Made by a program: the position numbers and the translations under genes. This document shows positions 17,991 to 25,416 of a stretch of 25,416 bases of DNA, in pieces. How positions within the stretch are numbered: position 1 is the first letter of the stretch; the number at the start of each line of letters is the position of its first letter. Source of the stretch: Symbiodinium natans (Eukaryota > Sar > Dinophyceae > Suessiales > Symbiodiniaceae); assembly GCA_905221605.1 (NCBI GenBank), contig CAJNDS010001272.1, forward strand, positions 1 to 25,416, given 5' to 3'. Under the pieces are notes generated by a model, which had not been told where the DNA came from, made no database searches, and saw nothing but the letters and a program-made list of their open reading frames with translations.

Positions 17991-19337
17991 ACAGTTTATA
18001 GGGGTCGCTTTCTATAGTTTGGCATAAACGGTACCCCCGCGGGCCTAAACTGCGAACGGTACCCCCACGCGGATTTTCGGACATTGGCTAAACTATAAAC
18101 GTCGAACATTTGGGGCCACTTTCTACAGTTGGGCACCTAAACTGTAAACGGTACCCCCCACGCGGATTTTCGGACTTTGGTTAAACTATAAGCGTCTATA
18201 GTTCAGGGGCCGCTTTCTTTAGTGTGGCACCTAAACCGTGAATGGTACCCCCACACGGATTCTCGGACTTTTGCTAAACTATAAACGTTTATTGTTTTAG
18301 GGGTCACTTTCTATAGCTTGACACCTGACTGTAAACGTGCAAAACGGTACCCCCTACGCGGATTTTCGGATTTTGGCTACACTGTAAGCGTCTATAGTTT
18401 AGGGGCCACTTTCTATAGTTTGGCACCTGAACTGTAAACGGTACCCTCACGCGGATTTTCGGATGTTGGCCTAGACTGTAAACGGTACCCCCACGCGGAT
18501 TTTCGGCCTTTGGCTGAACTATAAACGTCGACAGTTTTTGGGGCCACCTTCTACAGTTTGGCACCTAAACTGTAAACGGTACCCCCACGCGGATTTTCGG
18601 ACTTTGGCTAAACTATAAACGTCTTTAGTTTAGGGGCCACTTTCTATAGTTTGGCACCTAAACTGCAAGCGGTGCCCCCACGCGGATTTTCGGACTTTGG
18701 CTAAGCTATAAACACCTATAGTTTTAGGGGTCACTTTCTATAGTTTGGCACCTGAACTGTAAATTGTAACCTCACGTGGATTTTCGGACTTTTGCGAACC
18801 TATAAACGTCTATAGTTTAGGGGCACTTTCAAACTGTGAGCGGTACCCCCGCGCGGATTTTCGGACTTTGGCTAAACTATAAACGTTTATAGCTTAGGGG
18901 CGACTTTCTATTGTTCGGCACTTACACTATAAATGGTACCCCCGCGCGGATTTTCGACTGTGGCTACACTATAAACGTTGAAAGTTTGGGGCACTTTCTA
19001 TAGTTTGGCACCTAAACTGTAAACGTTACCCCCACACGGGTTTTCGGACTTTGGCTAAACTATAAACGTCTATAGTTCAGGGGCCACTTTCTATAGTTCG
19101 GCACCTAAACTATATATGGTACCCCCACGCGGATTTTCGGACTTTGGCTAAACTATAAACGTCGAAAGTTTGGGGCCACTTTCTACAGTTTGGCACCTAA
19201 ACTGCAAACGCTACCCCCACGCGGATTTTCGGACTTTGTTTAAACTATAAGCGTCTATAATTTAGGGGCCACTTTCTATAGTTTGGCACTTGAACTGTAA
19301 ACGGTACCCCACGCGGATTTTCGGACTTTGGCTAAGC
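17991..19337. repeat. Block B, unit 3: 93-bp satellite, long form
   Basis: Contains the 205-bp segment absent from type X, and matches unit 2 closely. Bases 17765-18570 of this unit, spanning the end of block A and the first part of this block, correspond to the stretch missing in unit 4. Confidence 0.88.
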
Positions 19338-19528
19338 CATGCTAAGTCATAAACAAGGTGGAGGCAACGCGCAAGGAAGGTGGAAGCAAGTGGAAACAAG
19401 GTGGAAGCAAGGTGGCAGCAAGATGGAAGCAAGGTTGAAGAACGGTAGAAGCAAGGTGGAAGCAAGGTGGAAGCAAAGTGCAAGCAACGTGGAAGCGAGC
19501 TGGAAGCAAGGTGGAAGCAGGGTGGAAT
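19338..19528. repeat. Block C, unit 3: 11-bp purine-rich minisatellite, short form
   Basis: Same length and variant order as unit 2; no difference noticed. Confidence 0.9.
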
Positions 19529-20376
19529 CACTAGCTACGGTCAGCCGCCGCCGATGTTTTTCCCCCCGGGCGCAAAACCTCCAATCAATGAACGGTTTTC
19601 CCCCGGGACGCAAAACCTCCGGTCTTTCCATGCTCGCAAAACCTCCAATCGACACAGAAATGCTTCACGGATCTACAGGAGGTGTAAAGCCTCCAATCAA
19701 TTCAAAGATGGCTTTCCCTCGGGCGCAAAACCTCCAATCAATGCAACGGTCTTTCCCCCGGGCGCAAAACCTCCGGTGGGCCCAAATGGCTTCGCGATTC
19801 ATATGTTGATAGAGCACGAGAACGGTGCTCAAAAGCTACATCCAACCAGTGATGTCTTTCCCCCGACAGCACCTCGGATCTGTATCCTGATATAGCACAA
19901 GTACCGGGCTTAATACCTGCCTTTGGTGTCGTGCCAGGACGGTGCTTAAACGCTGCCTTTCCCCCGCCGATGTTTTTCTCCCGGGCGCAAAACCTCCAAT
20001 CAACGCAACGGTCTTTCCCCCGGGCATGAAACCTCCCTGCTGGCAAAACCTCCGGTCGACCCAAAAAAAAAAGCATCGCGGATTTACATGCTGATAGAGC
20101 ACAAGTACGGTGCTCAAGAGCTACGTCTAACAAGCGACGTCCTCCTCTGACAGCAGAACCTCCAATCAACTCGCGGTCGACCCACCTGTGGATTGATATA
20201 GTACAAGTGCCGGGCTCGAAAGCTACGGTCAACCACCGATGTCTTCCCCCGGGCAGAAACCTCCGTTCGACCCAAACATGCTCTTCGGTTTTCTTTGTGA
20301 TCTGAGCACCATGCTTAAAGCTACGGTCAACCATCGGTCTCTTTCCCCCGGGCGCAAAACCTCCGGTTGACCCCCC
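19529..20376. repeat. Block D, unit 3: degenerate GC-rich repeat field, short form
   Basis: The poly-A run is ten bases (20063-20072), two more than unit 2. This length change fuses minus-strand frames into a 230-codon frame (19738-20430) that does not exist in the other units, a clear sign that the frame is accidental. It also has GGAGGTGTAAAG near 19678. Confidence 0.82.
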
Positions 20377-20713
20377 TGCAAGACTAGCAGGCTGCAAGAG
20401 GACTAAGATCGCGGTGGAACAAACAAGCAACTTTGACTAGGGTGTAATACACCCCGACAAGAACGCATACAAGAAGGTGAGTGAGAAAAAAACAAGAGAG
20501 TTTCCTAAACATGAGTTTAGGAAACTAAACCCTAAAAGGCGGAGCTGGCTAAGGGTGGGAGCCGCACTTGACGGCGCGGGAGGGAAACGCGTGAAATGAT
20601 GTGGCCGAAGCAAGGCCCCATTCTCGGTGGCCTTGAGCGTGCTCCGGAACCGAAACAAATTTCAAGTTTGTTCGCCCGTCCGGCCATGTCATATCCTTCT
20701 CCAGCTTCGGCGC
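20377..20713. other. Block E, unit 3: low-repeat segment, type Y form
   Basis: Palindrome at 20440-20454 and perfect inverted repeat at 20501-20524. GCAAGAGG near 20393 replaces GCAAGGGG of unit 2. No gene is supported. Confidence 0.75.
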
Positions 20714-20830
20714 AAACCCTAAACCCTAAACCCTAAACCCTAAACCCTAAACCCTAAACCCTAAACCCTAAAACCCTAAACCCTAAACCCTAAACCCTAA
20801 ACCCTAAACCCTAAACCCTAAACCCTAAAC
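20714..20830 (+). repeat. Block F, unit 4: interstitial telomeric tract, 117 bp
   Basis: About 16 to 17 heptamers, with one octamer CCCTAAAA near 20767-20774. Standard left and right junctions. Confidence 0.98.
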
Positions 20831-21040
20831 TCAGGCGTGGCTGGTGGGGGAGCTTCGCTCCTTTCCCACCAGCCGAGCCGCCCAAAGCAAGTGGCTGCAT
20901 GGGCATCGCACATACAATATGCCTATACAGCAGTTCAACTGTCTTACCAGAGAGCGTGCCGTGCCACCGCTAGGCAGTGGAGCGGTGTCAGTACTGACAA
21001 TATATTATATATATACCCCAAAACCTGCCCGAAATCACGG
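20831..21040. other. Block G, unit 4: structured once-per-unit segment
   Basis: Hairpin 20839-20874, palindrome 20986-20999, TATA-like run 20999-21015; appears the same as unit 2. Confidence 0.65.
20999..21015. promoter_or_regulatory. TATA-like run in block G, unit 4
   Basis: Identical to the other copies. Candidate only. Confidence 0.33.
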
Positions 21041-21271
21041 TTAAACTATAAAGATTTCTATAGTTTTGCGTCTAAACTATAAACGTTTATAGTTTAGGCT
21101 CTATAGTTTTGGCTCTAAACTATAGACGTTTATAGTTTAGCGTCTATAGTTTAGGGCTTATAGTTTAGGCTTTATAGTTTAGCGGCTAAACTATAAACGT
21201 CTATAGTTTAGGAGTCAGGCTTTATAGTTTAGCGCCGAAACTATAGACGTTTATAGTTTAGGCTCTAGAGT
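21041..21271. repeat. Block H, unit 4: mixed hairpin modules
   Basis: The 26-bp perfect palindrome is at 21072-21097. One T is missing in GGGCTTATAG near 21154, making it a base shorter than the other copies. Confidence 0.85.
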
Positions 21272-21933
21272 TTGGGGCTCTATAGTTTAGGGCAAAATCC
21301 AGAAATTGGAGGCAGCATTTCCGGCATCGATTTCTGTACTAAAAAATCGCATTTTGAAGCTCGGTCCAGGCCAATCCTGGGGGACCCCCCACGGATGGTC
21401 CTAAACTATAAACGCTTCTATAGTTTAGGAGCCAACCTTTATAGTTTAGCGGCTAAACTATAAACGTTTATAGTTTAGGGGTCAAGCTTTATAGTTTAGC
21501 GCCGAAACTATAAACGTTTATAGTTTAGGCTCTAGAGTTTGGGGCTCTATAGTTTAGGGCAAAATCCAGAAATTGGAGGCAGCATTTCCGGCATCGATTT
21601 CTGTACTAAAAAATCGCATTTTGAAGCTCGGTCCAGGCCAATCCTGGGGGACCCCCCACGGATGGTCCTAAACTATAAACGCTTCTATAGTTTAGGAGCC
21701 AACCTTTATAGTTTAGCGGCTAAACCATAAACGTTTATAGTTTGGGGGTCAAGCTTTATAGTTTAGCGCCGAAACTATAAACGTTTATAGTTTAGGCTCT
21801 AGAGTTTGGGGCTCTATAGTTTAGGGCAAAATCCAGAAATTGGAGGCAGCATTTCCGGCATCGATTTCTGTACTAAAAAATCGCATTTTGAAGCTCGGTC
21901 CAGGCCAATCCTGGGAGACCCCCCACGGATGGT
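21272..21933 (+). repeat. Block I, unit 4: 267-bp repeat, three cores (21272, 21539, 21806)
   Basis: The last core has CTGGGAGACC but keeps TTTAGGGC, so only one of the two last-core markers is present. This suggests partial exchange between cores. TAAACCATAAACG near 21721 is private. Confidence 0.92.
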
Positions 21934-22420
21934 CCTAAACTATAAACGTCTATAATTTGGGAGCCAACCTTTATAGTTTAGCGCCTAAACTATAAACGTC
22001 TATAGTTTAGGAGCCCCTCTTTATAGTTTAGCGCCTAAACTATAAACGTCTATAGTTTAGGAGCCACTCTTTATAGTTTAGCGCCTAAACTATAAACGTC
22101 TATAGTTTAGGAGCCAACCTTTATAGTTTAGCGCCTAAACTATAAACGTCTATAGTTTAGGAGCCACTCTTTATAGTTTAGCGCCTAAACTATAAACGTC
22201 TATAGTTTAGGAGCCACTCTTTATAGTTTAGCGCCTAAACTATAAACGTCTATACTTTAGGAGCCCCTCTTTATAGTTTAGCGCCTAAACTATAAACGTC
22301 TATAATTTAGGAGCCAACCTTTATAGTTTAGCGGCTAAACTATAAACGTCTATAGTTTAGGAGTCAGGCTTTATAGTTTAGCGCCGAAACTATAGACGTT
22401 TATAGTTTAGACTCTGTAGT
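21934..22420. repeat. Block A (first stretch), unit 4
   Basis: About ten monomers in nearly the same order as unit 2 (CCAACC, CCCCTC, CCACTC, CCAACC, CCACTC, CCACTC), unlike unit 3. One private change is TATACTTTAGG near 22252. Confidence 0.9.
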
Positions 22421-22800
22421 TTGGGGCAAAAATCAGAAGAAATTGGAGGCAGCATTTCGGGCATCGATTTCTGTACTAAAAATCGCACTTTTAAGCTGGG
22501 TCCAGGCCAATCCTGGGGGACCCCCCACGGATGTTCCTAAACTATAAACGTTTAGAGTTTAGGAGCCAACCTTTATAGTTTAGCGGCTAAACTATAAACG
22601 TTTATAGTTTAGGGGTCAAGCTTTATAGTTTAGCGCCGAAACTATGAACGTTTATAGTTTAGGCTCTAGAGTTTGGGGCTCTATAGTTTAGGGCGAAATC
22701 CAGAAATTGGAGGCAGCATTTCCCGCATCGATTTGTGTACTAAAAAATCGCATTTTGAAGCTCGGTCCAGGCCAATCCTGGGGGACCCCCCACGGATGGT
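22421..22800 (+). repeat. Block I', unit 4: diverged pair (cores at 22421 and 22673)
   Basis: Has the 3-bp insertion seen in unit 2 and 252-bp core spacing. After the second core the sequence goes on as CGTCTATAATGTGGG, a different module from CGCTTCTATAG in units 2 and 3, which points to exchange at this boundary. Confidence 0.9.
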
Positions 22801-23291
22801 CCTAAACTATAAACGTCTATAATGTGGGAGCCAACCTTTATAGTTTAGCGCCTAAACTATAAACGTCTATAGTTTAGGAGCCACTCTTTATAATTTAGTG
22901 CCTAAACTATAAACGTCTATAGTTTAGGAGCCCCTCTTTATAGTTTAGCGCCTAAACTATAAACGTTTACAGTTTCGGAGCCCCTCTTTATAGTTTAGCG
23001 CCTAAACTATAAACGTTTACAGTTTAGGAGCCCCCCTTTATAGTTTAGCGCCTAAACTATAAACGTTTACAGTTTAGGAGCCCCTCTTTATAGTTTAGCG
23101 CCTAAACTATAAACGTTTACAGTTTCGGAGCCCCTCTTTATAGTTTAGCGCCTAAACTATAAACGTCTATAGTTTTGGAGCCACTCTTTATAGTTTAGCG
23201 CCTAGACTATAAGCGTTTACAGTTTAGGAGCCCCTCTTTATAGTTTAGCGCCTAAACTATAAACGTTTACAGTTTAGGAGCCCCCCTTTAT
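22801..23291. repeat. Block A (second stretch), unit 4, right-truncated by deletion
   Basis: About ten monomers that stop mid-monomer at CCCCCCTTTAT, where the sequence jumps into block B. The degenerate right-edge monomers present in all other units are missing. Confidence 0.9.
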
Positions 23292-23292
23292 T
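23291..23292. other. Deletion junction, unit 4
   Basis: Left side matches unit 3 up to 17764 and right side resumes at 18571, so 806 bp are absent relative to unit 3. No long homology is visible at the joint, only a shared T, which fits end joining or slippage between short TA-rich matches. Confidence 0.85.
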
Positions 23293-24058
23293 GTAAACGG
23301 TACCCCCACGCGGATTTTCGGACTTTGGCTAAACTATAAACGTCTTTAGTTTAGGGGCCACTTTCTATAGTTTGGCACCTAAACTGCAAGCGGTGCCCCC
23401 ACGCGGATTTTCGGACTTTGGCTAAGCTATAAACACCTATAGTTTTAGGGGTCACTTTCTATAGTTTGGCACCTGAACTGTAAATTGTAACCTCACGTGG
23501 ATTTTCGGACTTTTGCGAACCTATAAACGTCTATAGTTTAGGGGCACTTTCAAACTGTAAGCAGTACCCCCGCGCGGATTTTCGGACTTTGGTTAAACTA
23601 TAAACGTTTATAGTTTAGGGGCGACTTTCTATTGTTCGGCACTTACACTATAAATGGTACCCCCGCGCGGATTTTCGACTGTGGCTACACTATAAACGTT
23701 GAAAGTTTGGGGCACTTTCTATAGTTTGGCACCTAAACTGTAAACGTTACCCCTACACGGGTTTTCGGACTTTGGCTAAACTATAAACGTCTATAGTTCA
23801 GGGGCCTCTTTCTATAGTTCGGCACCTAAACTATATATGGTACCCCCACGCGGATTTTCGGACTTTGGCTAAACTATAAACGTCGAAAGTTTGGGGCCAC
23901 TTTCTACAGTTTGGCACCTAAACTGCAAACGCTACCCCCACGCGGATTTTCGGACTTTGTTTAAACTATAAGCGTCTATAATTTAGGGGCCACTTTCTAT
24001 AGTTTGGCACTTGAACTGTAAACGGTACCCCACGCGGATTTTCGGACTTTGGCTAAGC
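23292..24058. repeat. Block B, unit 4: 93-bp satellite, left-truncated
   Basis: About eight monomers remain. Private changes include GTAAGCAGTACC near 23547, GGGGCCTCTTTC near 23802 and CCCCTACACGG near 23751. Confidence 0.88.
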
Positions 24059-24249
24059 CATGCTAAGTCATAAACAAGGTGGAGGCAACGCGCAAGGAAG
24101 GTGGAAGCAAGTGGAAACAAGGTGGAAGCAAGGTGGCAGCAAGATGGAAGCAAGGTTGAAGAACGGTAGAAGCAAGGTGGAAGCAAGGTGGAAGCAAAGT
24201 GCAAGCAACGTGGAAGCGAGCTGGAAGCAAGGTGGAAGCAGGGTGGAAT
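24059..24249. repeat. Block C, unit 4: 11-bp purine-rich minisatellite, short form
   Basis: Same as units 2 and 3 in length and order of variants. Confidence 0.9.
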
Positions 24250-25105
24250 CACTAGCTACGGTCAGCCGCCGCCGATGTTTTTCCCCCCGGGCGCAAAACC
24301 TCCAATCAATGAACGGTTTTCCCCCGGGACGCAAAACCTCCGGTCTTTCCATGCTCGCAAAACCTCCAATCGACACAGAAATGCTTCGCGGATCTACAGG
24401 AGGCGTAAAGCCTCCAATCAATTCAAAGATGGTTTTCCCTCGGGCGCAAAACCTCCAATCAATGCAACGGTCTTTCCCCCGGGCGCAAAACCTCCGGTGG
24501 GCCCAAATGGCTTCGCGATTCATATGTTGATAGAGCACGAGAACGGTGCTCAAAAGCTACATCCAACCAGTGATGTCTTTCCCCCGACAGCACCTCGGAT
24601 CTGTATCCTGATATAGCACAAGTACCGGGCTTAATACCTGCCTTTGGTGTCGTGCCAGGACGGTGCTTAAACGCTGCCTTTCCCCCGCCGATGTTTTTCT
24701 CCCGGGCGCAAAACCTCCAATCAACGCAACGGTCTTTCCCCCGGGCATGAAACCTCCCTGCTGGCAAAACCTCCGGTCGACCCAAAAAAAAAAGCATCGC
24801 GGATTTACATGCTGATAGAGCACAAGTACGGTGCTCAAGAGCTACGTCTAACAAGCGACGTCCTCCTCTGACAGCAGAACCTCCAATCAACTCGCGGTCG
24901 ACCCACCTGTGGATTGATATAGTACAAGTGCCGGGCTCGAAAGCTACGGTCAACCACCGATGTCTTCCCCCGGGCAGAAACCTCCGTTCGACCCAAACAT
25001 GCTCTTCGGTTTTCTTTGTGATCTGAGCACCAGTACGGTGCTTAAAAGCTACGGTCAACCATCGGTCTCTTTTCCCCTGGGCGCAAAACCTCCGGTTGAC
25101 CCCCC
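24250..25105. repeat. Block D, unit 4: degenerate GC-rich repeat field, mixed form
   Basis: Mostly type Y (single CCTCCCTGCTGGCA segment, ten-A run at 24784-24793), but it keeps the type X form of two sites: ATGCTTCGCGGATC near 24381, and the full GAGCACCAGTACGGTGCTT near 25025 that units 2 and 3 have shortened. It therefore looks like a mosaic or an ancestral-state copy. Confidence 0.82.
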
Positions 25106-25416
25106 TGCAGGACTAGCAGGCTGCAAGAGGACTAAGATCGCGGTGGAACAAACAAGCAACTTTGACTAGGGTGTAATACACCCCGACAAGAACGCATACA
25201 AGAAGGTGAGTGAGAAAAAAACAAGAGAGTTTCCTAAACATGAGTTTAGGAAACTAAACCCTAAAAGGCGGAGCTGGCTAAGGGTGGGAGCCGCACTTGA
25301 CGGCGCGGGAGGGAAACGCGTGAAATGATGTGGCCGAAGCAAGGCCCCATTCTCGGTGGCCTTGAGCGTGCTCCGGAACCGAAACAAATTTCAAGTTTGT
25401 TCGCCCGTCCGGCCAT
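25106..25416. other. Block E, unit 4: low-repeat segment, type Y form, cut by window end
   Basis: Palindrome at 25169-25183 and perfect inverted repeat at 25230-25253. The window ends at CCGGCCAT, 26 bases or so before the expected start of another telomeric tract. CTGCAGGACTAG at 25106 is a private change. Confidence 0.75.

Noticed and set aside
19738-20430. 230-codon minus-strand frame, the longest of the window
   Set aside because: It exists only because the poly-A run is ten bases long in this unit, together with other small indels. The equivalent region has shorter or split frames in units 0, 1 and 2. No domain is recognisable.
1-25416. Transposable element or yeast-type Y' element with a helicase gene
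   Set aside because: No transposase, reverse transcriptase or helicase motifs in any frame, no long terminal repeats, and no target-site duplications around the units.

Overview
This window is entirely repetitive, non-coding DNA that looks subtelomeric or telomere-associated and eukaryotic. I found no credible protein gene, rRNA, tRNA, CRISPR array or prokaryotic signal. The key marker is long tracts of the heptamer CCCTAAA, the C-strand of the TTTAGGG telomere repeat. That repeat type is typical of land plants and many green algae and also occurs in several protist lineages. The sequence alone does not identify the species.

The layout is a head-to-tail array of large composite units, all in one orientation. 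Unit 0 is partial (1-3893). Units 1 to 3 are complete: 3894-9350 (5457 bp), 9351-14932 (5582 bp) and 14933-20713 (5781 bp). Unit 4 (20714-25416) is cut by the window end a few tens of bases before its next telomere tract should start, and it carries an internal deletion of about 806 bp. Each unit reads in this order: F, telomeric tract (CCCTAAA)n; G, a single-copy-per-unit segment of about 210 bp with a strong hairpin, a perfect palindrome and a TATA-like run; H, about 230 bp of hairpin modules with a 26-bp perfect palindrome; I, a 267-bp tandem repeat; A, a 50-bp palindromic satellite; B, a 93-bp satellite; C, an 11-bp purine-rich minisatellite (GGTGGAAGCAA); D, a degenerate GC-rich repeat field; E, about 335 bp of low-repeat sequence with two inverted repeats, leading into the next telomeric tract.

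Two unit subtypes exist. Units 0 and 1 (type X) share a 205-bp shorter B block, an extra 47-bp-class duplication in D and an extra 11-mer in C; unit 1 also has a simple I-to-A layout (that part of unit 0 lies outside the window). Units 2, 3 and 4 (type Y) have a second A stretch followed by a diverged pair of I repeats. Copies within a subtype are nearly identical, which suggests recent amplification or homogenisation.

The same palindromic module (CTAAACTATA plus its inverse) runs through blocks H, I, A and B, and it is made of telomere-like heptamers facing each other. The overall design, subtelomeric units separated by same-orientation telomere tracts, resembles yeast tandem Y' elements with interstitial TG tracts, or the subtelomere-templated telomere maintenance described in some ALT-type survivors, but without any coding content. 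No operon or gene network is present; any function would be structural, at the RNA level, or in telomere recombination.
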